NCBI GenBank assembly: GCA_905214365.1
Contig: CAJMMH010000018.1
Coordinates: 1-17,840 of the forward strand
DNA: 17,840 bases
DNA from: an uncultured bacterium
GTDB taxonomy: Bacteria; Bacillota; Clostridia; Lachnospirales; Lachnospiraceae
Direction of reading: 5' to 3'
Below are positions 1-7,131 of this stretch, piece by piece. Position numbers and translations under genes: made by a program. A model generated the notes under the pieces. The model was given only the letters and a program-made list of their open reading frames with translations. It was not told the origin of the DNA and did not search any database. Position 1 is the first letter of the stretch, and each line of letters starts with the position of its first letter.

Positions 1-25
1 TCGCTACTTGCTCATAACCAAATAA

Positions 26-140
26 CTGCTTCGCAGTTTATCAGGAGGGGCTTGTCCCTCTCCTGATACAAGCAAGTCCCCACCTACTGCTTATTGCTCT
101 TTGCAATTGAAGCAGTGGGTGGGGACTTCCTTGATTTGTT
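26..140 (+). repeat. Left copy of a multi-hairpin palindromic intergenic repeat
   Basis: About 115 bp made of three consecutive palindromes. The first is a small one, CTGCTTCGCAG (26-36). The second is a TATCAGGAGGGG-type stem, here slightly degenerate in its right arm (about 39-69). The third is a long stem whose arms are AAGTCCCCACCTACTGCTT and AAGCAGTGGGTGGGGACTT, differing at one position that would be a G-U pair in RNA, with an inner ATTGC/GCAAT stem. A copy of about 90% identity lies at 17732-17840 in the opposite orientation. There is no open frame in it. It could be a REP/MITE-like dispersed element or a structured terminator; which one cannot be decided from two copies. Bases 1-25 and 141-190 hold nothing else recognisable. 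Confidence 0.9.
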
Positions 141-192
141 AAAACTAAAAGCGACTGAATCCGGTGAAAAGCTTTCTTTTACGGTGCCTGCA

Positions 193-221
193 TTGACGCA
201 CTTTGAACTCCATGATATACT
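193..221 (+). promoter_or_regulatory. Promoter of the siderophore import operon
   Basis: A -35 box TTGACG (193-198) and a -10 box TATACT (216-221) are separated by 17 bp, close to the housekeeping sigma consensus. Predicted transcription start is near 228, giving a 5' leader of about 60 nt before the first gene. Confidence 0.75.
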
Positions 222-232
222 CCTACCGAAAG

Positions 233-250
233 TTAGTAATAACTAATTAG
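233..250. promoter_or_regulatory. Candidate metal-regulator operator just downstream of the operon promoter
   Basis: TTAGTAATAACTAA (233-246) is a dyad with TTAGT/ACTAA arms, overlapping a second perfect palindrome CTAATTAG (243-250). It lies at about +5 to +22 of the predicted start, where a bound repressor would block transcription. The TTAG...CTAA arms recall DtxR/IdeR-type boxes more than a classical Fur box, but the match is partial. The assignment to an iron-responsive repressor is inference from position and operon content. Confidence 0.4.
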
Positions 251-289
251 GAACTGATTGTAGTTCAAAATCATACATGGAGGAAGATT

Positions 290-1375
290 ATGAGAATGAA
301 GAAAGCATTTTTTCTTGGTACACTTTTTACTGCGGTTTCCGCTATGAGTGTATTTGCGCAGGCAGGCGTTTCCTATGCGAAGGGAGCGAAGGAGACAACA
401 GAGGCTGACAGCAGTACGGCAGAATCAGAAGAAGAGTCTGAGGAAGAAACATCGGAAGAGGTAACGTATCCGATTGTCATTGAGCATGCATTTGGAGAAA
501 CTGTCATTGAGAGCAAGCCGGAGCGCATTGCGACCGTTGGATGGGGAAATCAGGATACGCCACTGGCGCTTGGCATCGCTCCGGTCGGCGTGTCGGCAGC
601 AAACTATGGACTGGTAACAGAGCATAGCCTGCATTTGTGGACGGATGAGGCGTTTGCTGATCTTGGAGTAGAAGATCCAGTTGTATTTGATGACGTGGAC
701 GGATTAGATTTTGAGCAGATCAGTGACTGCAATCCGGATGTTATTCTTGCTGCGTATTCCGGAATGACACAGGAAGATTATGAAACGTTAAGCCAGATCG
801 CTCCGGTTATTCCTTATAAGGAGAATCCGTGGCAGACAAGCTGGAGAGAGCAGACAATTGAGAATGCCGAAGGCATGGGAATGAAGGCAGAAGGCGAGAA
901 GAAGGTCAAGGAAGTAGAAGACCTGATTGAGGAAAAACTGGAAAAGTATCCGCAGCTTGAGGGGATCCCGACTGCGTTCTGCTGGATCAGCGCAGATGAT
1001 TTCAGCACATTTTATGTATATCTTCCGACAGATCCGAGAGCGGCGTACCTGTTGGATCTGGGCTTCAGTCTTCCGGAGAGCGTACAGAAGCTTGCAGGGG
1101 AGACAAATGATTTCAGCATCACTGTCAGCCGTGAGAATGCCGATCAGCTGGATGATATTGAGATGATGGTTGTCTATGGCGATGAGGATCTGGTAAAGAC
1201 GCTGCAGGAGGATAAGCTGATGAGTCAGATTCCGGCGATCAAAAATGGAGCAATTGCGGTGCTTGACAGCACATCCGCGCTTGCGGCATCCTCGACGCCG
1301 TCCATTCTTTCCATTCCTTATGAAATTGACGAGTATCTGGAAATGTTTGCGGCTGCTGCGGAGAATATCCAATGA
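290..1375 (+). CDS. Iron-siderophore ABC transporter substrate-binding protein (FepB-like)
   Basis: A 361-residue extracytoplasmic binding protein of the TroA/FecB fold that should capture a ferric siderophore and pass it to the two permeases encoded next. An N-terminal signal peptide covers residues 1 to about 25-30, followed by a Ser/Glu/Thr-rich acidic linker (about 36-58). The first lobe then begins with the family-typical run PERIATVGWGNQDTPLALG. The start is set by GGAGGA (279-284), six bases before the ATG; a second ATG two codons later is possible. The oddity is that no lipobox cysteine is present in the signal region, although Gram-positive binding proteins of this type are normally lipid-anchored. 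The next gene starts within its stop codon (ATGA). The ligand cannot be named from sequence. Confidence 0.92.
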   Translation: MRMKKAFFLGTLFTAVSAMSVFAQAGVSYAKGAKETTEADSSTAESEEESEEETSEEVTYPIVIEHAFGETVIESKPERIATVGWGNQDTPLALGIAPVGVSAANYGLVTEHSLHLWTDEAFADLGVEDPVVFDDVDGLDFEQISDCNPDVILAAYSGMTQEDYETLSQIAPVIPYKENPWQTSWREQTIENAEGMGMKAEGEKKVKEVEDLIEEKLEKYPQLEGIPTAFCWISADDFSTFYVYLPTDPRAAYLLDLGFSLPESVQKLAGETNDFSITVSRENADQLDDIEMMVVYGDEDLVKTLQEDKLMSQIPAIKNGAIAVLDSTSALAASSTPSILSIPYEIDEYLEMFAAAAENIQ

Positions 1376-2370
1376 GAGACAGACGGTTCCTGTTAACAGC
1401 AGCTGCTTCTATTTTTCTGCTGTTATTTTGTGTACTGGCATCGATAGCCTGCGGAGCAAAATCCGTGGGCTTTCCCGCTGTTATAAAAAGTCTTTTCAGA
1501 CTGGGAGAGGATACATTTGAAAGTAATGTCGTGCAGGCGAGGATTCCAAGAACTGTATTTGGTATCATTGCCGGCGCGTCGCTTGGCGTGTCAGGCGCGC
1601 TGATGCAGGCTGTGACAAGAAATCCTATTGCAGATCCGAGTATTCTCGGCGTAAATACAGGCGCGTCTCTATTTGTTGTATGCGGAATGGCTTTTTTCCA
1701 TATTAGTAAGGGAAATCAATATATTGTGTTGGCTTTTGCGGGCGCGGCATTAACAGCTGTTCTGGTATATGGGCTGGCTTCTATTGGAGGAAATGGCGCT
1801 ACGCCAATTAAACTGGCGCTCGCGGGCGCGGCAGCGGGTACAGCGCTGCAGTCACTTGTAAATACAGTTATGCTTCCGAATAATCAGGTAATGGATCAGT
1901 TTCGTTTCTGGCAGACCGGCAGTGTCGGCGGCGCAAGCTGGTCAGATATCCGCCTGCTGTGTCCATATTTCGCAGTTGGATTTGTGATGAGCGTATGTAT
2001 GGCATCGCCGCTGAATACGCTTGCGCTTGGAGATGAGGCAGCCACATCGCTTGGACTGAATGTGCCGCTGACGAGAGCGCTGGCATCGCTGGCTGGCGTG
2101 CTTTTATGTGCTTCGACTACGGCGCTGGCAGGGCCGATCAGCTTTGTCGGTCTGATGGTTCCGCATCTGTTTCGGATGGCGCTTGGTCCGGACATGAAAA
2201 AGATTCTGCCGATGTCTGCGGTCGGCGGCGCAAGCCTTTTATTATTTGCGGATACGATAGGGCGTATCCTTGGAAGTCCGGGCGAGTTGGAGTCAGGAAT
2301 CGTTACCGCGCTGATCGGAGCTCCTGTGTTTATTTTTATCATCAGAAAGGCAAAGGTGAAGTCCCTGTGA
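1372..2370 (+). CDS. Ferric-siderophore ABC transporter permease, first subunit (FecCD family)
   Basis: A 332-residue polytopic membrane protein forming half of the siderophore channel. The FecCD hallmark lies at residues 68-100 (GASLGVSGALMQ, then NPIADPSILGVNTGAS). The cytoplasmic coupling segment that docks on the ATPase is at about 254-265 (GPISFVGLMVPH). Most of the rest is hydrophobic helices, and the length is normal for the family. The ATG overlaps the binding-protein stop by four bases (ATGA), which indicates translational coupling. It has no promoter of its own and belongs to the operon starting at about 228. Confidence 0.95.
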   Translation: MRDRRFLLTAAASIFLLLFCVLASIACGAKSVGFPAVIKSLFRLGEDTFESNVVQARIPRTVFGIIAGASLGVSGALMQAVTRNPIADPSILGVNTGASLFVVCGMAFFHISKGNQYIVLAFAGAALTAVLVYGLASIGGNGATPIKLALAGAAAGTALQSLVNTVMLPNNQVMDQFRFWQTGSVGGASWSDIRLLCPYFAVGFVMSVCMASPLNTLALGDEAATSLGLNVPLTRALASLAGVLLCASTTALAGPISFVGLMVPHLFRMALGPDMKKILPMSAVGGASLLLFADTIGRILGSPGELESGIVTALIGAPVFIFIIRKAKVKSL

Positions 2371-3419
2371 AAACGAAGTCATTTTTACACAGACCTGCAG
2401 ACGCGGTATCTGTGGAGGCTGGTTACCGCAGACGCAGAAGAAGAGGAAATACGGTATCCACAATATTGCTTTTTATCGTGTTGGCGCTTTCCGGGTTTAT
2501 GATGCTTTATGGAAATACAATCTATAGTCCGAAAGAAGTGTGGGAAGCGCTAAATGAAGTGGAAGGAAGCGCGGTATTTACGGTAAAGACGCTTCGTTTT
2601 CCTAGAATGCTGGCAGCAATACTGGCGGGATTTGCATTCGGCGTGGCGGGAAATACATTTCAGCAGCTTTTGGGAAATCCGCTTGCCAGTCCGGATATCA
2701 TCGGTGTGACATCCGGCGCGAGCGTGGCCGCGGTATTCGGTATCCTGGTTTTAAAGCTTCCTGGAAATGTGGTTTCTCTTATGGCAGTGGCATCCGGACT
2801 TCTTGTTTCCTGTCTGATTTATATACTGGCGCAGGGAGGCGGTTTCTCTAATGCGCGCCTTATTTTAACAGGAATAGGAATGCAGGCTTTTCTGAATGCG
2901 GTTATCTCATGGATGCTGCTTAAGGCATCCGAATATGACGTGGCAAATGCGCTGCGTTGGCTTTCCGGCAGTCTGAATGGCGTCAAGCTGGAAAATGTGC
3001 CGCGGCTGGCCGCGGTTGTTGTCGTGGCTGGCGGAGCGATCTTTTTGCTGGATCGCCAGCTCGAAATGCTTCAGATGGGTGAGAGTCATGCGGTTACGTT
3101 GGGAGTAAAATCCAAACAGGTGCGGCTGGCACTGATTTTGCTTTCACTTCTTCTCATTGCGTTTGCAACGTCGGTAACCGGACCGATCGCGTCAGTGGCA
3201 TTTTTAGCGGGACCGATTGCGGCGAGACTGTGCGGAGGCGGCAGGACAAATATGCTGCCATCGGCGCTAATAGGAAGCGTCCTTGTGCTGGCATCGGATC
3301 TGATCGGTCAGTTCGCGCTGCCATCCCGTTATCCGGTTGGCGTGGTAACTGGTATTTTGGGGGCTCCGTATCTGATTTTTTTACTGCTTCGTATGAATAA
3401 AAAGAGTGAAAGCGTGTGA
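2367..3419 (+). CDS. Ferric-siderophore ABC transporter permease, second subunit (FecCD family)
   Basis: A 350-residue membrane protein pairing with the preceding permease. I start it at the GTG overlapping the upstream stop (GTGA, 2367-2370) because GGTGA (2355-2359) is a well-spaced ribosome site. The open frame extends back to 2106, but that part lies inside the first permease gene in another frame and resembles nothing. The FecCD signature is seen after the first helices (QQLLGNPLASPDIIGVTSGAS) and the coupling segment GPIASVAFLAGP is at about 272-283. The cytoplasmic N-terminus (about 30 residues) carries six consecutive arginines just before the first helix, consistent with the positive-inside rule. 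The ATPase gene follows after 11 bases. Confidence 0.93.
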   Translation: MKTKSFLHRPADAVSVEAGYRRRRRRGNTVSTILLFIVLALSGFMMLYGNTIYSPKEVWEALNEVEGSAVFTVKTLRFPRMLAAILAGFAFGVAGNTFQQLLGNPLASPDIIGVTSGASVAAVFGILVLKLPGNVVSLMAVASGLLVSCLIYILAQGGGFSNARLILTGIGMQAFLNAVISWMLLKASEYDVANALRWLSGSLNGVKLENVPRLAAVVVVAGGAIFLLDRQLEMLQMGESHAVTLGVKSKQVRLALILLSLLLIAFATSVTGPIASVAFLAGPIAARLCGGGRTNMLPSALIGSVLVLASDLIGQFALPSRYPVGVVTGILGAPYLIFLLLRMNKKSESV

Positions 3420-3430
3420 GGTAAATATGT

Positions 3431-4261
3431 ATGGATGAGAAGAAAATTGAGCTTTCAACGGAGGCGTTGTCAGCAGGCTATGATGGAAAGACAATTGTTT
3501 CTGATGTTAGTATAACAATTCCTCAGAATAAGATCAGCGTAATTCTCGGCGCGAACGGATGCGGAAAGTCTACATTGCTAAAAACATTTGCGAAGCTTTT
3601 AAGACCGGAGCAGGGAAGTATTCGTTTGGACGGGAAGAGCATTTTTTCGATACCATCAAAGCAGATGGCGCAGACGCTGGGACTTTTGCCGCAGTCGCCG
3701 ATTGTGCCTGAGGGCATTCGCGTAACCGATCTGGTCGCAAGAGGACGTTTCCCGTACCGGAAGCTTTTAGGCGGACTTCAGAAGGAGGATTTTGCGGCAG
3801 TGGAAGAGGCTCTTGAGATGATGGGAATTACAGAGCTTGCGGATCGCTGCGTGGATGAGCTTTCAGGCGGGCAGCGTCAGAGAGTATGGATTGCGCTTGC
3901 GCTTGCGCAGCAGACAGATATTTTGCTGCTGGATGAACCGACTACCTATCTGGATATCGCATATCAGGTTGAGATACTGGATCTTCTGATGGAATTAAAC
4001 AGAAAGCGCGGAACGACTATTTTAATGGTTTTGCATGATATTAACCTCTCGGCACGCTATGCCGATCATATTTTTGCCATGAGCAAAGGCAGACTTATCG
4101 CGCAGGGAAGCCCGTCCAAGGTGATTTCACGCGAACTGATGAAAGAAATTTATGGATTGAATTGTCAGATCATACAAGATCCGGTCTCTGGTACGCCATT
4201 GATCGTACCAGAGGGCCGTTATCACAGTCAGGTTAAGGACAGACAGTCAGTCTGTGCCTGA
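3431..4261 (+). CDS. Ferric-siderophore ABC transporter ATP-binding protein (FecE/FepC-like)
   Basis: A 276-residue ATPase that powers the importer from the cytoplasmic face. All ABC motifs are present: Walker A GANGCGKST (40-48), signature LSGGQ (144-148), Walker B DILLLDEPT (163-171) with catalytic E169, and the switch histidine H202 in LHD. The start is the ATG at 3431, about eight bases after a TGAGGT ribosome site; nearby ATGs at 3427 and 3435 are out of frame. It is the last gene of the operon. Its 3' end overlaps the convergent AraC gene by 15 bp, leaving no room for a separate terminator. Confidence 0.96.
   Translation: MDEKKIELSTEALSAGYDGKTIVSDVSITIPQNKISVILGANGCGKSTLLKTFAKLLRPEQGSIRLDGKSIFSIPSKQMAQTLGLLPQSPIVPEGIRVTDLVARGRFPYRKLLGGLQKEDFAAVEEALEMMGITELADRCVDELSGGQRQRVWIALALAQQTDILLLDEPTTYLDIAYQVEILDLLMELNRKRGTTILMVLHDINLSARYADHIFAMSKGRLIAQGSPSKVISRELMKEIYGLNCQIIQDPVSGTPLIVPEGRYHSQVKDRQSVCA
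4186..4213. repeat. Perfect 10-bp inverted repeat near the end of the ATPase gene
   Basis: CTCTGGTACG (4186-4195) and CGTACCAGAG (4204-4213) are exact reverse complements around an 8-base loop, 48 bp before the ATPase stop. A weaker stem, ACAGAC/GTCTGT (4239-4255), sits at the two overlapping stop codons. Neither is followed by a T tract on either strand. They may slow or stop transcription where the convergent transcripts meet, or may simply follow from the coding sequence. Confidence 0.4.
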
Positions 4262-5260
4262 AAAGTAGGAGCGAAACTTCCTTGGGGTGGTTTGGCTCCA
4301 TTTTTTAAACATTGTGCGAAAGGCCGCAGGACTTTGATAGCCAGTCAGCCGGGCAATTTCGTCAATGGTTTTATCAGTATGCCGCAGTAGAGATGCAGCT
4401 TTTGTCATGCGTACCTGATTGGCGTAGTCCCAGATTGTCTGCTGGTAGAGCTGCTGAAATCCAGCTTTTAACTTCTGTTCGCCGATTCCAAGGGTCTGAC
4501 TGAGCGCATAGATCGTGACAAAAGAATCGGCTTTATCGTGCAGAAGGTCATGGGCGGCAACGATTTTTTTATAATCATCAGGAAGAATGCGGATGGAACG
4601 GTTTCCTACAAGGATACGTTCAGACATGATATCAGCGCCGGTGAAGAAAAGCTGTCTGCAGTCAGGGCGAACCAAAAGAGCAGTAAAAGCGGTACCAAGA
4701 GCCAGTAAAAGCTCAGGCGTCATAGAACGATTCTCCAACAGCTTTTGAATCTGAATAATCATATCAGACAGGTCATGAGGAAGTTGGGTATGACGGACAT
4801 TTTTGGTGAGAAAATTCAGAGAATCTTCAGAAATACCAAGGTACGGGAAGATGGTATGCTTTAAGTATTCCATTTCGATTGAAATTTCAACACCCTTGAA
4901 GTGTTGTCCGTGCCGCCAGCAGTTAATGCCGCCGCATGCCTGCTCAATGGCGAGAAAGGATGACGGTACCGCTGATTTTTCCATGCGGTTTTCGACAAGA
5001 GAATACGTGATCCCTTCATAAATAATCCCGGCGTGCAGATATTCTGTATCATATTGAAATTCAGCAAGAAAATCCTCTGGAATTGTGTAATCGCCAATGC
5101 CAAACTGGATGGTGTCCATGGTTCCGTACGTATAGATCGAGCCGATTTTTTCGTGATACCAGTCATTTTGAGGCGGAGGGGCGCTGCGGCGTTTTAAACC
5201 GATCTGGTTATAGAAAATTCTCTGATAGGAATCCGGATCCTTTGCCTGGTGATAGATCAT
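4247..5260 (-). CDS. AraC-family transcriptional regulator, probably of siderophore uptake
   Basis: A 337-residue regulator with a long N-terminal sensing region (about 1-225) and a C-terminal AraC double helix-turn-helix. The first HTH is at about 248-272, and the second, at about 299-330, shows the conserved pattern IDEIARLTGYQSPAAFRTMF ending in TPRKFR. A strong ribosome site (AAAGGAGG, complement of about 5268-5275) precedes the ATG at 5260. It is convergent with the siderophore operon and overlaps its last gene by 15 bp. AraC proteins of the PchR/YbtA group bind siderophores and activate uptake genes, so a similar role is likely here by neighbourhood. The effector is not visible in the sequence. 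Confidence 0.9.
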   Translation of the reverse strand: MIYHQAKDPDSYQRIFYNQIGLKRRSAPPPQNDWYHEKIGSIYTYGTMDTIQFGIGDYTIPEDFLAEFQYDTEYLHAGIIYEGITYSLVENRMEKSAVPSSFLAIEQACGGINCWRHGQHFKGVEISIEMEYLKHTIFPYLGISEDSLNFLTKNVRHTQLPHDLSDMIIQIQKLLENRSMTPELLLALGTAFTALLVRPDCRQLFFTGADIMSERILVGNRSIRILPDDYKKIVAAHDLLHDKADSFVTIYALSQTLGIGEQKLKAGFQQLYQQTIWDYANQVRMTKAASLLRHTDKTIDEIARLTGYQSPAAFRTMFKKWSQTTPRKFRSYFSGTD

Positions 5261-5291
5261 AGCGTTTTCCTCCTTTTGCGCACAAGCACAG

Positions 5292-5310
5292 AATGCTATA
5301 ATATCGCATT
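5292..5310. promoter_or_regulatory. 19-bp palindrome at the AraC-gene start point
   Basis: AATGCTATAATATCGCATT is a near-perfect dyad (only one of nine position pairs breaks symmetry). It directly follows the -10 box of the regulator gene on the minus strand and so covers the predicted start point. It is a good candidate operator for autoregulation or metal repression. It does not resemble the dyad at 233-250, so the two need not bind the same protein. Confidence 0.45.
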
Positions 5311-5311
5311 A

Positions 5312-5340
5312 ACTATACTCGTTTTTGAAGAAAGGGTCAA
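5312..5340 (-). promoter_or_regulatory. Promoter of the AraC-family gene
   Basis: Read on the minus strand: -35 TTGACC (complement of 5335-5340), 17-bp spacer, -10 TATAGT (complement of 5312-5317). Transcription should start near 5305, giving a leader of about 45 nt. Confidence 0.75.
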
Positions 5341-5394
5341 GAGCGAAAGGATTATGCGAATTTTCCTTTTTTTCTGACGAATAAACATTGTCCA

Positions 5395-5423
5395 TTGCGC
5401 CGGACTGACGGATATGGTATGAT
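5395..5423 (+). promoter_or_regulatory. Probable promoter of the DUF1846 gene
   Basis: TTGCGC (5395-5400), 17-bp spacer, TATGAT (5418-5423). The -10 box is good and the -35 box only partly matches consensus. The start would be near 5430. Confidence 0.5.
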
Positions 5424-5540
5424 AAAGCAGATTTATGGCGACGGCTGCGGGCCGGAGCGGGTCAAAGATACCGCAAATTGAGGCGTGCAGATTGCGGGAA
5501 TGATTTTTCAAACACGCTCTAAAACAGGAGAGGGTCAGGG

Positions 5541-5582
5541 ATGACCAGGCAGACAAGAGAGAGGAATCGGAAACGGAAATGA
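5541..5582 (+). CDS. Possible 13-residue basic leader peptide coupled to the DUF1846 gene
   Basis: The reading frame gives MTRQTRERNRKRK (seven of 13 residues Arg or Lys) and its TGA stop overlaps the DUF1846 start codon as ATGA. A purine-rich AGGAGAGGG (5526-5534) sits 7-10 bases before its ATG. The DUF1846 ATG itself has only a weak upstream match (GAGAGG about 14 bases away). Ribosomes finishing the mini-ORF could therefore re-initiate on DUF1846. Translation is not proven; the short length makes chance occurrence possible. Confidence 0.35.
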   Translation: MTRQTRERNRKRK

Positions 5583-7060
5583 AAATCGGATTTGATAATG
5601 AAAAGTATCTGAGGATTCAGTCGGAGCACATTAAGGAGAGAATCAGCCATTTCGGGGACAAGCTGTACCTGGAGTTCGGCGGCAAGCTGTTTGACGACTA
5701 TCATGCGTCCCGCGTGCTGCCGGGATTCCAGCCGGACAGTAAGCTGCAGCTGCTTCTTCAGCTTGCGGATGTTGCGGAGATTGTGATTGTTATTAGTGCG
5801 GAGGATATTGAAAAGAATAAGATCCGCAGTGATCTCGGAATCACCTACGATGTGGACGTGATGCGTCTGATTGCGGCATATGAAGACAAGGGCCTGTATG
5901 TCGGAAGCGTTGTCATTACCAGGTACGCGGGACAGCCGGGCGCGGAGCAGTTTAAAAATAAGCTGGAAAAGCGCGGAATCCGTGTTGCCCTCCATTATGT
6001 GATTGAAGGATATCCGTCCAACATTCCGCTGATTATCAGTCCGGATGGCTTCGGCCGCAACGACTATATTGAGACCAGCCGCCCGTTGGTTGTAGTAACG
6101 GCTCCAGGCCCGGGAAGCGGAAAGATGGCAACCTGTCTGTCTCAGCTGTACCATGAGAATCTCCGCGGCGTTCATGCCGGTTACGCGAAGTTCGAGACGT
6201 TTCCGATCTGGAATCTGCCGTTAAAGCATCCGGTTAATCTGGCGTATGAGGCAGCAACTGCTGACCTGAATGACGTCAACATGATCGATCCGTTCCATCT
6301 GGAAGCGTATGGAAAGACAGCGGTAAACTATAACCGTGATATTGAGATTTTCCCGGTTCTGAACGCGATTTTTGAAGCGATTTATGGAGCAAACACATAT
6401 TATAAGTCTCCGACCGATATGGGCGTCAACATGGCAGGCTACTGCATCGTGGATGACGAGGTATGCTGTGAAGCGTCCAGACAGGAGATTATCCGCCGTT
6501 TTTATGAGGCGTCCAACCGCGCGGCAAGAGAAGAATGCTCAGAGAATGAGCTGTACAAGCTGGAGCTTCTAATGAAGCAGGCACGGATTACAACTGATGA
6601 CCGCCGGGTTACAGTAGCGGCAAAGCGGCGCGCGCAGGAAACTGGACTTCCGGCAGCGGCGATCGAGCTGCAGGACGGAACCATCATTACGTCCAAGACT
6701 TCTGATTTCCTTGGCGCAAGCGCAGCGCTTCTGTTCAACGCAATTAAGTATCTGGCAGGTATTGACCATGATGTGCGCCTGATCCGTTCGGAGCTGATCG
6801 CGCCGATCCAGGAGCTGAAGGTACACTATCTGGGCGGACACAATCCGCGTCTGCACACAGATGAGGTGCTGGTTGCTTTGGCAGTTGCAGCCGTATCCGA
6901 CCCGCAGGCAAAGCGCGCGATGGAGCAGCTGCCGAAGCTTCGCGGCTGTCAGGTTCATACATCAGTAATGCTTTCTCAGGTCGATATCCGTACCTTCCGG
7001 AAACTTGGCATCAATCTGACCAGCGAGCCGGTATTAAGCGGACGGAAGCTGCAGAAGTAA
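5579..7060 (+). CDS. DUF1846 / UPF0371 family protein of unknown function
   Basis: A 493-residue protein, full length for the family, with a conserved beginning (MKIGFDNEKYLRIQSEHIKE) that supports the chosen ATG. A glycine-rich APGPGSGK segment at 175-182 follows a hydrophobic strand (VVVT) and looks like a nucleotide- or phosphate-binding loop, although it departs from the classical Walker A spacing. The C-terminal half is helix-rich with AKRRAQETGLPAAAIEL and a conserved HYLGGHNPRLHTDEVLVAL stretch. There is no signal peptide or membrane segment, so it is cytoplasmic. The family has structural-genomics structures but, to my knowledge, no established role. Nothing nearby reveals one. The GH43 gene follows after 67 bp and may be co-transcribed. 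Confidence 0.93.
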   Translation: MKIGFDNEKYLRIQSEHIKERISHFGDKLYLEFGGKLFDDYHASRVLPGFQPDSKLQLLLQLADVAEIVIVISAEDIEKNKIRSDLGITYDVDVMRLIAAYEDKGLYVGSVVITRYAGQPGAEQFKNKLEKRGIRVALHYVIEGYPSNIPLIISPDGFGRNDYIETSRPLVVVTAPGPGSGKMATCLSQLYHENLRGVHAGYAKFETFPIWNLPLKHPVNLAYEAATADLNDVNMIDPFHLEAYGKTAVNYNRDIEIFPVLNAIFEAIYGANTYYKSPTDMGVNMAGYCIVDDEVCCEASRQEIIRRFYEASNRAAREECSENELYKLELLMKQARITTDDRRVTVAAKRRAQETGLPAAAIELQDGTIITSKTSDFLGASAALLFNAIKYLAGIDHDVRLIRSELIAPIQELKVHYLGGHNPRLHTDEVLVALAVAAVSDPQAKRAMEQLPKLRGCQVHTSVMLSQVDIRTFRKLGINLTSEPVLSGRKLQK

Positions 7061-7095
7061 TGTCAGGCACAACGAGATTTCGGGAGCCTATAAAA

Positions 7096-7131
7096 ATGTA
7101 TAAAGAAAAGCGGGAAGGAAGAGGAATATGA
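7096..7131 (+). CDS. Possible 11-residue mini-ORF overlapping the GH43 start
   Basis: ATG at 7096, about eight bases after GGGAG (7083-7087), encodes MYKEKREGRGI and stops in an ATGA overlap with the GH43 start, the same arrangement as ahead of DUF1846. GH43 has its own good ribosome site inside this frame, so coupling is not needed, and this may be chance. Confidence 0.2.
   Translation: MYKEKREGRGI

Larger units (their letters stand above)
5261..5578. other. Divergent intergenic region between the AraC and DUF1846 genes
   Basis: This 318-bp gap holds, from left to right, the AraC ribosome site, the 19-bp palindrome, the AraC promoter, a weaker plus-strand promoter (TTGCGC 5395-5400, 17 bp, TATGAT 5418-5423) and a DUF1846 leader of about 150 nt. 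The leader ends in a 13-codon mini-ORF. No known riboswitch or RNA gene is recognised in the leader. Confidence 0.6.

Noticed and set aside
26..140. End repeats as a CRISPR array
   Set aside because: There is one unit at each end, no regularly spaced direct repeats with spacers, and no cas genes.
2106..2366. Upstream extension of the second permease open frame
   Set aside because: It lies within the first permease gene in another frame, resembles no protein, and a GTG with a good ribosome site exists at 2367.
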